Shown: piece by piece, positions 34,615-45,485 of the stretch
How positions within the stretch are numbered: position 1 is the first letter of the stretch
Layout: every line of letters begins with the position of its first letter
NCBI GenBank assembly: GCA_022793675.1
Contig: JAAWDH010000044.1
Coordinates: forward strand, 1 to 64,000
DNA from: Oscillospiraceae bacterium
Lineage (GTDB): Bacteria; Bacillota; Clostridia; Oscillospirales; Ruminococcaceae
DNA: 64,000 nt
Direction: 5' to 3'
Notes under the pieces: model-generated
Told to the model about the DNA's origin: nothing
Database searches by the model: none
Seen by the model: the letters and a program-made list of their open reading frames with translations, nothing else
Made by a program: the position numbers and the translations under genes

Positions 34615-36002
34615 AACCCTGCCTCCCTTTGCAGCAGTCCGCCTGCCGCTTTGATACGTTCAAGAAATGCCGGCGGCAGCAGATGCTCGCCGTTGAAATA
34701 GGAAAAATAGGGGTTTTCACGGCCGGCGTAAATTTGATATTGCTCTGTATCCTTGAAAAGCCTATACAGAAGCGGCAGCGGTTCCCCTTTTCCCTCCATC
34801 TTCCGGACGGCCAGCGTGAGAGCAAAGCAGATTTCTTCCCGGCTTCCGACGCACTCAAAAGGCTTTTCGGCGGTCATGCCGCAGAGCTGCCGCAGCGTTT
34901 CCCACAACGCTTCTTTCTGGGCGAGATTTTCGCCGAAAATCCCTTCCAGCTGCGCCGTATCCAAAAACGGCGAAAGGATCACCCAGACAAACAGGCACTT
35001 GGGACAGGCTCCGCACCAGCTATCGGTTTTGCTGCCGGCGTTGCAGCTGCGGAAAGCGCTGTGATACTGGGGGAAGCGGGCAAAGTATGCAGCAATCTGG
35101 AACTCGCTCCAGGGGCGCAGCAGGCTGAAATATAAAACGCCGCTGCCGATGTACTGCCGCTCATACCAGTTAAAATCCTGTTCAAACTGGAAGCTCTTGG
35201 AATATTGATGGTTGACGCTGCTGCCCGCTACTGTTGCCTCATTGGCGCTGGACTCATTGGACAATACCAGGTATTTTTTGCCGTACGCCGCCGCCATTAA
35301 CAGGCCAGAAAAGGCTACCAGTGCTGAAAAAGGGGTATGCCCGTTCAAATACCCCTGCCGGTTCAGCTCCAGCATCAGCGGGTCAAGGGTGCGGCGGGGG
35401 CAGACAAGCTGTTTTTCGTCAAAACCCGCCAGTTTGGCCGTATTGACCGTCGCCCCGCGCGGATTGAGGATATAGCAGAGGTTTTCCTCTTTCAGGTCCC
35501 GCAGCAGCTCCATCGTCACCACAGAGTCCTTGCCGCCGCCTACCGGGATCATACAGCCTTTGAGGGGCAGCGGCTCCCCAGCCGGCAGCGGCGCGCCCTC
35601 AGGCTGGAGCGACATAAAATCTTCCTCGGAAGCGTCAATGCCGTTTTTGTAGAAAAACTCCCCAAGCCCCGAAAAATACTGGGCCTTCCACCACTTCTGC
35701 TGGTCGGCGTCCAAAAAGCCGCATTTTATACGCACCAGCGGCGGACAGGCGATCTTCCAGTAACTGATAAGCTCCACAAGCCCTAGCTGGAACGCCAGGT
35801 TTTGGAACAGCGGCGATTCCGGCGGGAACGCTGGATTGTCCGGCATTGGAAGGGTCCACTGCGGGGCAAATTCCCCCAATCCCGGCACCGAAAACCGGAA
35901 GGCCAGCTTTACCTCCCCTGGCTGCCGTTCAATGTCATAGCTTTCATAGATAAATTCCGGATACCGTTTCCGGAACGCCTGGTATTTTTCCAGATTCCCC
36001 AT
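34611..36002 (-). CDS. murL: UDP-MurNAc-L-Ala-L-Glu epimerase MurL
   Basis: 463 residues. MurL inverts the glutamate of UDP-MurNAc-L-Ala-L-Glu to the D form in an ATP- and Mg-dependent reaction, giving the normal peptidoglycan precursor without a glutamate racemase. The sequence has the PP-loop-like GGGKDS at about 155-160, followed by VVTMELLRDL, and a Cys cluster near 322-338 (CNAGSKTDSWCGACPKC). Length matches the family. The start is the ATG after AGAGGGG; its stop overlaps the murD2 start by four bases. A good promoter lies 44 bp upstream. The overlap with a Mur ligase makes the assignment strong. Confidence 0.85.
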   Translation of the reverse strand: MGNLEKYQAFRKRYPEFIYESYDIERQPGEVKLAFRFSVPGLGEFAPQWTLPMPDNPAFPPESPLFQNLAFQLGLVELISYWKIACPPLVRIKCGFLDADQQKWWKAQYFSGLGEFFYKNGIDASEEDFMSLQPEGAPLPAGEPLPLKGCMIPVGGGKDSVVTMELLRDLKEENLCYILNPRGATVNTAKLAGFDEKQLVCPRRTLDPLMLELNRQGYLNGHTPFSALVAFSGLLMAAAYGKKYLVLSNESSANEATVAGSSVNHQYSKSFQFEQDFNWYERQYIGSGVLYFSLLRPWSEFQIAAYFARFPQYHSAFRSCNAGSKTDSWCGACPKCLFVWVILSPFLDTAQLEGIFGENLAQKEALWETLRQLCGMTAEKPFECVGSREEICFALTLAVRKMEGKGEPLPLLYRLFKDTEQYQIYAGRENPYFSYFNGEHLLPPAFLERIKAAGGLLQREAGL

Positions 36003-36045
36003 AGGATCCCCTCTTTCCAGCACAGCTATGCTGCCCTGTAAATTT

Positions 36046-36074
36046 ATTATAACAGATATTTTCCCTATGTACAA
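36046..36074 (-). promoter_or_regulatory. promoter of murL-murD2
   Basis: TTGTAC-N17-TATAAT on the minus strand, about 44 bp upstream of the murL start codon. Confidence 0.78.
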
Positions 36075-36119
36075 CAAAAAGCTGGCGAAAAAAGGCCCCT
36101 GCCCAAATTTAACCCGGCA

Positions 36120-36156
36120 AAAGCAAAACGCACACCACGCTTGGTGGTGTGCGCAT
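36120..36156 (-). terminator. terminator of the tRNA operon
   Basis: GCACACCAC / GTGGTGTGC with a five-base loop, followed on the minus strand by GTTTTGCTTTT. It lies 24 bp after tRNA-Glu and before the murL promoter. Confidence 0.85.
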
Positions 36157-36179
36157 TTCCCGCAGCCGAAGCTGCATCC

Positions 36180-36251
36180 TGACCCGTGCGAGAATCGAAC
36201 TCGCGTTACAGCCGTGAAAGGGCCGTGTCTTAACCTCTTGACCAACGGGCC
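36180..36251 (-). tRNA. tRNA-Glu (UUC)
   Basis: 72-nt cloverleaf: acceptor GGCCCGT/ACGGGTC (with one G-T pair), D arm with AAGAGGTTAAGAC, anticodon loop CCTTTCA with anticodon TTC, T arm with GTTCGATTC, discriminator A. CCA is not encoded. It is the second of two tRNA genes in one transcript. Confidence 0.95.
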
Positions 36252-36255
36252 GCAG

Positions 36256-36329
36256 TAGCGGTAACAGGATTCGAACCAGTGACACTTCGGGTATGAACCG
36301 AATGCTCTAGCCAACTGAGCTATACCGCC
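36256..36329 (-). tRNA. tRNA-Met (CAU), elongator type
   Basis: 74-nt cloverleaf: acceptor GGCGGTA/TACCGCT, D arm TAGCTCAGTTGGCTAGAGCA, anticodon loop TTCATAC with anticodon CAT, T arm with GGTTCGAATCC, discriminator A. It resembles the Bacillus elongator tRNA-Met; it lacks the initiator acceptor mismatch and three-G/three-C anticodon stem. tRNA-Ile(CAU) is less likely but not excluded. Four bases separate it from tRNA-Glu. Confidence 0.9.
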
Positions 36330-36361
36330 ACATTTTCTGCATCCTTGCAGGAACGTATATT

Positions 36362-36390
36362 ATATTACCACACCTTAAGCTTTTTGTCAA
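36362..36390 (-). promoter_or_regulatory. promoter of the tRNA-Met/tRNA-Glu operon
   Basis: TTGACA-N17-TAATAT on the minus strand (a TATAAT also lies three bases further on), about 33 bp upstream of tRNA-Met. Confidence 0.75.
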
Positions 36391-36515
36391 TACCTTTTTC
36401 CAAATTTTTCGCAGAATTTTTGCAGCTGGCCGGCGGGTCCGTTATTTTCAGCCTATATCGGCGCAAAAACGGACCCCTATAGCGCTTTCTGTCAAGAAAG
36501 CCCGGCGCAGCCTCG

Positions 36516-37640
36516 TCATACGTCGTCGCAATTTGCCACATACAGCGGGATCGGCAGCCAGCTCAGCGTTTCAGGCGTCTTTACGCCGGCTCCCGCCTGT
36601 CCCATTGGTGAAAACAGATAGGCCATCATCTGCAAATGAGGCAGCGTTACCTGCGGCGGATTGTTGGTGGGCACAACGGTTACGCCGCCGCCTTTTACTT
36701 CGATAGCCCAGCAGCCCTTCCCTTCTGCGCAGATTACCAAACGCCCATCTGCTAGGGGCACCTGCTGGCCCTTCAGCGTCAGATAGGCCTCGATTACCGC
36801 TGGATAATCCAGCACATTGACCATCGGGTTCGGCCAAACCGACTGGCCATCGCAGACAAGGTTCAGCGCATGGATCATCTCCTGCTGGAAAGGCAGCGCA
36901 GTAACCGTCACCCGCTCCTTGCAAAGCTCCCCGATCTTCAGCACTGCGCCTATAACGTAACGATAGTCCTCTAAAAACAGCTCCTGTACCTTCCGGCCTT
37001 CCTGAAGGCTGCAATAGCCCAAAAATTCCCCATCTTTCAGGATGACGTAGGCGACGCTGTTCCAGCTTTGGACAATATCGCAGAAATCCACCCCCGGCCG
37101 GACGCCGTAAAAGGGCTGTCTCTCCAAAAGCTGGCAGCAGCTGCGCAGGTATTCCTTGTTGTCCGCCAGCACAACCAGCGTAAGGCTGTCATCGCGAAAA
37201 CGGCGGAGATGCCGCCTGGCTGACGGGCTTAACGAAAAATCCAGCTCGACGCCGCAGCAAGTAAAGCCGAAATACTCGTAGCGCTGGCGCTGGCCCCCTA
37301 AGATCATCAGCGCCGCGCCCTCTGCCTCGGCTTCCTTCACAGCATTCCCCATCAGCGTCTTCATATACCCCCGTCCGCGGGCATAGGGGTGTACGGAGAC
37401 CGTGCCGATCCCCCGGACCTTCAGCGTCCGCCCAGCCGCCTTCAGCGTAATCGGGAAGCTGCCCACCATCGCCTTGATCCGGCCGTCCTCCCGTATCAGA
37501 TGATGGTGGGCCGCCGCCTCTGGGTGGTCCTGGTAAAGTTTGGGCAGCAGCGCCCGGAAATCCTCTTTAAACACCATGTTGCCGAAATCAATCAGTTCGT
37601 CATAATCCTGCGGCAAGCCTTTGGTCACTGTAACTTCCAT
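36516..37640 (-). CDS. GNAT acetyltransferase with Eis-like architecture
   Basis: 374 residues. An N-terminal GNAT domain has an acetyl-CoA loop (VSVHPYARGRGYMKTLM near 82-98) and LMILGGQRQRYEYFGF. A second GNAT-like region follows, and the C-terminal about 100 residues resemble the SCP2-like domain of the Eis/DUF4111 type. Family members acetylate aminoglycosides or lysines; many have unknown substrates. The ATG is preceded by AGGAGG at suitable spacing. It lies 15 bp downstream of rsmA on the same strand. Confidence 0.82.
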   Translation of the reverse strand: MEVTVTKGLPQDYDELIDFGNMVFKEDFRALLPKLYQDHPEAAAHHHLIREDGRIKAMVGSFPITLKAAGRTLKVRGIGTVSVHPYARGRGYMKTLMGNAVKEAEAEGAALMILGGQRQRYEYFGFTCCGVELDFSLSPSARRHLRRFRDDSLTLVVLADNKEYLRSCCQLLERQPFYGVRPGVDFCDIVQSWNSVAYVILKDGEFLGYCSLQEGRKVQELFLEDYRYVIGAVLKIGELCKERVTVTALPFQQEMIHALNLVCDGQSVWPNPMVNVLDYPAVIEAYLTLKGQQVPLADGRLVICAEGKGCWAIEVKGGGVTVVPTNNPPQVTLPHLQMMAYLFSPMGQAGAGVKTPETLSWLPIPLYVANCDDV

Positions 37641-37655
37641 TTTAGGTCAACCTCC

Positions 37656-38534
37656 TTATATACTGCCTGGCAATACGCCTGCCTGCTGCAAAAAGCAGGC
37701 CAACGCCATCCAGTCCACCAGCGAAAGCCCTTCCGCCCGCACCGAAGCCTTCAAGCCAACTGCCTGCAGCGCGTCTGCCGCCAGCGCTTTCGGGACGGAC
37801 GCCGCCGAAAAAAGGGCGTTCGCCAGCGTTTTGCGGCGCTGGGAAAAACCGCCCCGCACCAGCTTAAAAAGCAGCTGCTCCTCTTTTTCCGTCAGGCTGC
37901 CGGTTTTTTTGACGTCCAGCCGGATGACTGCCGAATCCACGTTGGGCGCAGGCATAAAACTCCCCCGGCTTACCGGGAACAGCGCCTTGGGGTCGCTGTA
38001 GTAGCGCACGGCCGCCGTCACCGCGCCGCAAGCCCTAGAGGGCATAGGCGCACAGAGCCGCTCGGCGGCTTCCTTCTGTACCATAACCGTAATGGCTGAG
38101 ACAGGCAGACGCTGCTCCAACAGCGTCATAATGACCGGCGAGGTGATATAGTAGGGCAAATTGGCGCAGACCACTGTTTCCATACCGCCAAACTCCCGCT
38201 CCAGCAACGCGCGCAGGTCAAGCTTCAGCACATCGCCTTGGACGACGGAGACGTTTTTGTGTTCGGAAAGGGTATATTGGAGCACTGGCAGCAGCCGCCC
38301 GTCCAGCTCGACCACCACCACCTTGCCGGCCCTCTTGGCCAGCTCGTGGGTCAGCACCCCAAAGCCTGCGCCAATTTCCAGCACGCCCTTCTCAGCAGCC
38401 GCGCCGCCCTGCTCCGCAATCCGGGGGCAGACAGTCGGGTTAACTAGAAAATTCTGCCCCAAGGATTTGGAGAAAGAAAAGCCGAACCGCTCCATGATCT
38501 CCCGGACAACCGAAATATTAGAAAGATTTTCCAT
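37656..38534 (-). CDS. rsmA: 16S rRNA dimethyladenosine transferase RsmA (KsgA)
   Basis: 292-residue SAM-dependent enzyme that dimethylates A1518 and A1519 of 16S rRNA late in 30S assembly. The N-terminus shows FSFSKSLGQNFLVNP, motif I is VLEIGAGFGVLT and the catalytic motif IV is NLPYYITSP. The start is the ATG after AAAGGA at 7 bases. It follows the deacetylase-like gene by 10 bp and is followed closely by the Eis-like gene. Confidence 0.96.
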   Translation of the reverse strand: MENLSNISVVREIMERFGFSFSKSLGQNFLVNPTVCPRIAEQGGAAAEKGVLEIGAGFGVLTHELAKRAGKVVVVELDGRLLPVLQYTLSEHKNVSVVQGDVLKLDLRALLEREFGGMETVVCANLPYYITSPVIMTLLEQRLPVSAITVMVQKEAAERLCAPMPSRACGAVTAAVRYYSDPKALFPVSRGSFMPAPNVDSAVIRLDVKKTGSLTEKEEQLLFKLVRGGFSQRRKTLANALFSAASVPKALAADALQAVGLKASVRAEGLSLVDWMALACFLQQAGVLPGSI

Positions 38535-38544
38535 GCTATGTCCT

Positions 38545-39510
38545 TTATTTTTCAGTTTCAGCCAAAAGCCCTGCCTTTTCAAAAAAGGCCGATGATTCCC
38601 GCCCGGCTTTCCGGGTCAGGAAGGGGATGCCGTATAGGCTCTCGCTGTCGGTCAGCAGGGCGGTGCCTTTCCCTTCGTAAAGCGTCGCCAGAAACCCCAG
38701 CTCCTTCAGCACCGCTTCGCTTTCCTCGCTCAATTCCCCAAAAGGGTAGCAAAAAACGGAAGCATCGTGGGAAAGCTCCTCATTCATCCGTTGCTGCATC
38801 GCGAGAAGGTCGTCGGCCAAGAACGCCCGGTAAGCCGAAAAACTCTCCCCGCGGCGTTTGGCGACCCCTTTCCGCCCATCGGCGCCTTTCCTTTCGTCCA
38901 GCGAGTAACTGCCGCTGACCAAATCAAGGACGGCAGGGTCGACGGCGCGGATATCCTCCCAGCTCAGCTTGGCTTCGCCGGCCTTTTTGGGAACATCCGC
39001 GGAGTATAGGTCGGCGTCGCTGCCGACAATCACTGCCGCCCCCTTATCCTGCCGGCCAGCCAAAAGCGGGCAAACCTCGGTAAGGATGCTCTGCCAGCTG
39101 CCGCCGAATACCAGCAGCACAGGCTTTTCCGGCAGCTTCTCCATCCCGCGGACGCCAGAGATTAACCCGCTGCAGCTAACGGTCTGATAGCCGTTTTCTG
39201 CAAGCCAATCCAAGTCTTTTTCAAGCAGCGAAACCGGCAGCGCCGCTTTGCTATCCCCCTTTTCGCCGTCAGCGACAATCTGGGGATAATAGATCACCGG
39301 CAGCGGCGTCCCAGTTTGGCCGTCAGCCGCCGCCAGCGTCGGCAGGCTGTCCCGCGCCGGGATCATCTCTGCCGCCAGGCAGACCCCAAGGGTCAGGGCC
39401 GTGCCCAAAAGAAGTGTCATTACTTTGCGACGCCTGCCGCCAGGCGGCTTTTTCCCTGTGCTGCTGTCCCCGCCCTGCGGGATTGTAAACCGGCTCACAA
39501 TCAGCTTCAT
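38545..39510 (-). CDS. polysaccharide-deacetylase-like protein, probably inactive
   Basis: 321 residues with an N-terminal membrane anchor (about residues 28-50, after a basic stretch KKPPGGRRRK). The rest follows a NodB-type deacetylase outline: PVIYYPQIV where active members have an 'x-YHxV' strand, KPVLLVFGGSWQSIL where they have 'TFDDG', and a DASVFCYPFGELSEE segment like the usual 'xxxFAYPYG' block. The metal-binding Asp pair and HxxxH histidines are missing, so catalysis is unlikely. It is probably an extracytoplasmic carbohydrate-binding pseudoenzyme. Its start codon lies in a strong hairpin. Confidence 0.68.
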   Translation of the reverse strand: MKLIVSRFTIPQGGDSSTGKKPPGGRRRKVMTLLLGTALTLGVCLAAEMIPARDSLPTLAAADGQTGTPLPVIYYPQIVADGEKGDSKAALPVSLLEKDLDWLAENGYQTVSCSGLISGVRGMEKLPEKPVLLVFGGSWQSILTEVCPLLAGRQDKGAAVIVGSDADLYSADVPKKAGEAKLSWEDIRAVDPAVLDLVSGSYSLDERKGADGRKGVAKRRGESFSAYRAFLADDLLAMQQRMNEELSHDASVFCYPFGELSEESEAVLKELGFLATLYEGKGTALLTDSESLYGIPFLTRKAGRESSAFFEKAGLLAETEK

Positions 39511-39572
39511 ATCCTGCCCACCCCTTTTGTGTTTGGGCGCTGCCCCTGCAGGCCCTTTAAGGCAGGATATGA
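39507..39572 (-). promoter_or_regulatory. 12-bp inverted repeat covering a start codon
   Basis: On the minus strand TCATATCCTGCC (39561-39572) is the exact complement of GGCAGGATATGA (39507-39518). The latter contains the ATG of the deacetylase-like gene and the AGGA before it. The loop is 42 nt and contains GGGCCTGCAGG. In RNA the stem would hide the start codon. Confidence 0.65.
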
Positions 39573-39574
39573 GT

Positions 39575-39588
39575 ATTTTCCGGGAAAT
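39575..39588. promoter_or_regulatory. candidate Noc-binding site
   Basis: ATTTTCCGGGAAAT, identical to the site at 575-588, one mismatch from the Bacillus Noc box, between gyrA and the deacetylase-like gene. Confidence 0.5.
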
Positions 39589-39629
39589 ATACGGCCCTTC
39601 CGGCAAATGGGACAGCCATCCCATATTTC

Positions 39630-42242
39630 TTATTCGGTTTCCGATTCCGGTTCTGCTGCGGCTTCCGCTATGGCTTCCGCCATAGCCTCCTCTGCTTTGG
39701 CAGCCTCTTCCTCTGCTTCAGCGTCCGCCGCTTCAGGCAACATTTCCTGCCCGCCCTCTTCCCCGGAAGGCATTGGCTCAGTCTCCTCCTCGGCATGGTC
39801 CGCACGGGTAAAGGTCACCACGCGGTCGTTTTCGCCCAGCCGCATCACCCGCACGCCGGAAGCATAGCGGGACATCAGGTTGACATCGGCGACGGCGATA
39901 CGGATAATGACGCCGTCGGTGGAAATCAAGATCAGGTCATCCTTTTCGCTGACCACCTTGATACCGCAGACCTGCCCTTTCACGTCGCTGACCTTGTAGT
40001 TGATTTTGCCTAAGCCGTGGCGGCTCTGGAGCGGGTATTCGCTGGCCAATGTCCGGCGGCCCTGGCCTTTGTCGGTTACTGTCACGACACTGTCGCCTTC
40101 CTTGACAATTTCCATGCCGACGATGCAGTCGCCTTCCCGCAGCCGGATAGCCTTCACGCCCATCGCCGACCGCCCCAAAGGCCGGACGTCGGTTTCGGCA
40201 AAACGGATGGCCATGCCGTTCTGGGTAGCAACCAGCAGCTGCTGCTCCCCATCGGTCAGGTGGACGTAGGAAAGCTCGTCGCCTTCGGCCAAGCTGATGG
40301 CAATCAGGCCGGTTTTACGGATGTTTTTATAGGCGTCCAGGCTGGTGCGCTTAATAAGCCCCTGTTTGGTCGCCATTACCAGGTAATGTTTGGGGTCGAA
40401 TTCCCGCACCTTCATCAGCGAGGTGACCTTTTCGCCGGGGGTCAACGCCAACAGGTTGATGATATTGGTGCCGCGGGAGACGCGCCCGCCTTCAGGGATC
40501 TCGTAGCACTTCAGCTTGAACATCCGCCCTTGGTTGGTGAAAAAGAGGATGTTGTCGTGGGTAGAGGCGATAAACAGCTCTTCGGCAAAATCCTCGTCCC
40601 GCTGCTTCATGCCCAGAATCCCCCGGCCGCCGCGGCGCTGGATCTTATAGGCGTCGCTGGGCTGCCGCTTGACATAGCCAAAATGGGTCAGGGTGACGAC
40701 GCAGTCCTCCTCGGGGATCAGGTCCTCGATATCCACTTCGCCCTCAACCGAACGGATCTCGGTACGGCGTTCGTCGCTGTACTTCTCTTTCAGCTCGGCC
40801 AGCTCTTTTTTCAAAATTTCCATGACCAGGTCATAATTGCCTAAGATGGTCTCGTATTCCTTGATTTTTTCCAGGATCCCGGCCAGCTCTTCCTCAATCT
40901 TGGTCCGCTCCAGCCCGGACAGCCGCCCCAGCGGCATGGCTGTAACGGCGGAAGCCTGGATGTCGCTCATGCCAAACCGCTCCATCAGGTTCAACTTGCT
41001 GGTGGGGATATCCTTAGAAGTACGGATGATGCGGACGACTTCCTCGATAAAGTCCAGCGCGATTTTCAAGCCTTCCAGCACATGGGCGCGCTCCTTGGCC
41101 TTTTTCAGGTCGTACTGGGTGCGGCGGATGATGACCTCGCCCTGGAAGTCAATATAGTGCTTGAGGATCTCCTTCAGCGTCATGACTTTGGGCTGGTTGT
41201 TATGCAGCGCCATCATAATCACGCCGACCGTTTCCTGCAAAGAGGAATAGTGGTAAAGCTGGTTGAGCACAATCTGCGGCGAAGCGTCCCGCTTCAGCTC
41301 GAATACCATCCGCAGGCCGTCGCGGTCAGACTCGTCGCGGATCACCGAAATGCCGTCAATCCGCTTGTCTTTGACCAGATCGGCCACATTTTCCAGAATC
41401 CTTGCCTTGCTGATCATATAGGGGATCTCGGTAACGACAATAGCGCTGCGCCCGCGGTCGTCTTCCTCAATCTCAGCTTTGGCCCGCAGGGTCAGCTTGC
41501 CGCGGCCGGTACCATAGGCTGAACGGATGCCGCTCTTGCCCATAATAATGCCGCCAGTGGGGAAATCCGGCCCCTTGATGTGGAGCATCAGCTCTTCCAG
41601 CGTAATGCCCGGGTTGTCAATCTGGGCGAGAATTGCACCAATGGTCTCGCCGAAATTGTGGGGCGGAATATTCGTGGCCATACCTACGGCAATGCCAGTA
41701 CAGCCGTTGACCAGCAGGTTGGGAAAACGGCTGGGGAGCACCACCGGCTCCTGATGGTTGTCGTCGTAGTTGGGCTTGAAGTCCACGGTTTCCTTGTTGA
41801 TGTCGGTGACCATCGCCATTGCAAGCCGGCTCATCCGTGCTTCTGTATAACGATAGGCAGCCGGCGGGTCACCGTCGATAGAACCGAAGTTGCCATGTTT
41901 GTCGATCAGCGGATAGCGCAGTGAAAAATCCTGCCCCAAACGCACCAGCGCGTCATAAACGCTGGTGTCGCTGTGAGGATGATACTTACCCAGCACGTCG
42001 CCGACGGTGGCCGCGCACTTTTTATGCGGCTTGTCGGGGGTGATACCGGACTCAAACATGGTATAGATAATCCGCCGATGCACCGGCTTTAAGCCGTCCC
42101 GGACATCAGGCAGCGCACGGGCGACAATTACGCTCATGGAGTATTCCAGAAACGATTTGCGCATTTCCGACGCCAGGTCGACGGTGACGATTTTAGTCCC
42201 CTCAAAACTGGGAAGCCCTTGATTCTGATCTGTTGAAGCCAT
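39630..42242 (-). CDS. gyrA: DNA gyrase subunit A
   Basis: 870 residues. The catalytic tyrosine is Tyr132 in AAYRYTEAR, and the C-terminal beta-pinwheel has the GyrA box QRRGGRG, which separates it from ParC. The tail after about 830 is Glu/Ala-rich. In the quinolone-resistance region the usual HPHGDS/TAVYD reads [10 protein letters not shown], with Ser91 where most GyrA proteins have Gly (E. coli position 81) and Thr at the position of E. coli Ser83. It is the last gene of the dnaA-to-gyrA cluster. Confidence 0.97.
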   Translation of the reverse strand: MASTDQNQGLPSFEGTKIVTVDLASEMRKSFLEYSMSVIVARALPDVRDGLKPVHRRIIYTMFESGITPDKPHKKCAATVGDVLGKYHPHSDTSVYDALVRLGQDFSLRYPLIDKHGNFGSIDGDPPAAYRYTEARMSRLAMAMVTDINKETVDFKPNYDDNHQEPVVLPSRFPNLLVNGCTGIAVGMATNIPPHNFGETIGAILAQIDNPGITLEELMLHIKGPDFPTGGIIMGKSGIRSAYGTGRGKLTLRAKAEIEEDDRGRSAIVVTEIPYMISKARILENVADLVKDKRIDGISVIRDESDRDGLRMVFELKRDASPQIVLNQLYHYSSLQETVGVIMMALHNNQPKVMTLKEILKHYIDFQGEVIIRRTQYDLKKAKERAHVLEGLKIALDFIEEVVRIIRTSKDIPTSKLNLMERFGMSDIQASAVTAMPLGRLSGLERTKIEEELAGILEKIKEYETILGNYDLVMEILKKELAELKEKYSDERRTEIRSVEGEVDIEDLIPEEDCVVTLTHFGYVKRQPSDAYKIQRRGGRGILGMKQRDEDFAEELFIASTHDNILFFTNQGRMFKLKCYEIPEGGRVSRGTNIINLLALTPGEKVTSLMKVREFDPKHYLVMATKQGLIKRTSLDAYKNIRKTGLIAISLAEGDELSYVHLTDGEQQLLVATQNGMAIRFAETDVRPLGRSAMGVKAIRLREGDCIVGMEIVKEGDSVVTVTDKGQGRRTLASEYPLQSRHGLGKINYKVSDVKGQVCGIKVVSEKDDLILISTDGVIIRIAVADVNLMSRYASGVRVMRLGENDRVVTFTRADHAEEETEPMPSGEEGGQEMLPEAADAEAEEEAAKAEEAMAEAIAEAAAEPESETE

Positions 42243-42293
42243 ATGTGACCAGCTGCCAGCCGGGCGGCAGCCTCTCCTTTCTATCTTTTCGGC

Positions 42294-43088
42294 TTAGCCT
42301 TTCACCTGGTATTTTTCGCCCAGGCCGCCCTTCATCAGCGCCTTGATTTCCTCCATCTGCCCCTCTGGGACACAGCGCTTGGGGATAGCAAACATCTTCT
42401 CCCGGCTGACGCAGACGACGAATACCTCCGCCAGCTCGACTACCGAAACAGTGGGAGTCCTATAACGGATCAAATATTTCCCGCCTTCCTCCCGGATTAG
42501 GAACCCGACGTCGGATATCTCTATCGTAAAGGTGTCTTCGGAAGCCCCGATCCCTTTGACTGTCTGCTGGATATGGCGGAAAGGCAGGTACCAAAGGAGG
42601 CCGATTACCAGTAGTGACAGCACCCCCAGCGCCTTGCCCATTGCATAATCCGGGTTACGGATGACGGCTTGCAGGTAAAGCAGCGCCAAGATCAGCAGGA
42701 TGATGCTGTAAAAGATATTTTTCTTATAGAGCACTTTTTTCTGGAAGGCCAGCATCGCCGCCTTAGCCTCTTCAGGGCGGAGATCGTAGCGAACCTCAAT
42801 CCCTGAAAAATCTTCTTCCTCTTCCTCGTCCAGCTCGTCGCTGTCCACCCATGGCTCAGACACATAATACTTATCGCCGGTCAGCCCTTGGTCGGTAACC
42901 AGCTTAGCCGGGCCGGAACGGCGGGCTGAAGGGGTTTCGTCCCTGTCCTCATCCTCGTCGTCATCTCCGTCGTCATACTCAGCCTCTTCGCTGCTAAGCA
43001 GTTTCTCTTCTTCATCCGGCCCATACCCAGCCCCTGCCGGGGCGGAAGCAGCATCCATTCCCTGCCCCATCTTCTCGTCTTTTTCCAT
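42294..43088 (-). CDS. YcxB-like membrane protein with acidic N-terminus
   Basis: 264 residues. The first 95 residues are highly acidic and probably disordered (runs of Asp/Glu). They are followed by a basic KKVLYKKN stretch and two transmembrane helices (about 125-142 and 150-168), then a C-terminal cytoplasmic domain of the YcxB type (FTIEISDVGFLIREEGGKYLIRYR...PKRCVPEGQMEEI). Function unknown. It sits between gyrB and gyrA, where many Clostridia have one small unrelated gene. An AAGGA ribosome site precedes the ATG. Confidence 0.75.
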   Translation of the reverse strand: MEKDEKMGQGMDAASAPAGAGYGPDEEEKLLSSEEAEYDDGDDDEDEDRDETPSARRSGPAKLVTDQGLTGDKYYVSEPWVDSDELDEEEEEDFSGIEVRYDLRPEEAKAAMLAFQKKVLYKKNIFYSIILLILALLYLQAVIRNPDYAMGKALGVLSLLVIGLLWYLPFRHIQQTVKGIGASEDTFTIEISDVGFLIREEGGKYLIRYRTPTVSVVELAEVFVVCVSREKMFAIPKRCVPEGQMEEIKALMKGGLGEKYQVKG

Positions 43089-43118
43089 AACCGTTCCTTT
43101 CCATAATGGCCTGCGGCG

Positions 43119-45080
<1,962 letters not shown>

Positions 45081-45208
45081 TCACCTTTCCGGCCTGCCGT
45101 CTTTTACAGCAGCCTCTTTTTACTCGCCCAGGCAGCTGCCGGCAGCGCCTTGCCGGCCAGTTCCCTAATACCTTGAAAACCCCTATGAGCCGCTCTTCCC
45201 AGCCTTGC

Positions 45209-45472
45209 TCAAAACAGCGCCGCCTTTTTCAGCGAACGCCGCCTGAGGGTGGAAGCCGCTAGCTGAGAAAGGTAGACTGTCTCTTTTTTCCCTGCGGCGC
45301 AGACAATAAAAGATTTGGGCAGGTCAAGGGCAATATTGACCACCCGCCCTTCTTCCTGTTTTTTGCGCAGAAAATCCCGGGTAAATTTGGAAACCGACGT
45401 ATTTTCCAGATCGAAAACCCCGATGATATGCTGCTCGCTGACAATGATGTCGCTGCCAAGATGAAGATACAT
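45209..45472 (-). CDS. remB: RemA-family regulator (RemB/YaaB, DUF370)
   Basis: 87 residues. MYLHLGSDIIVSEQHIIGVFDLENTSVS is characteristic of the DUF370 protein encoded between recF and gyrB in Firmicutes. RemA-type proteins are DNA-binding biofilm-matrix regulators; the exact role of the RemB copy is less clear. Position and size match. Confidence 0.9.
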   Translation of the reverse strand: MYLHLGSDIIVSEQHIIGVFDLENTSVSKFTRDFLRKKQEEGRVVNIALDLPKSFIVCAAGKKETVYLSQLAASTLRRRSLKKAALF

Positions 45473-45485
45473 AGCATCCTCCCCA

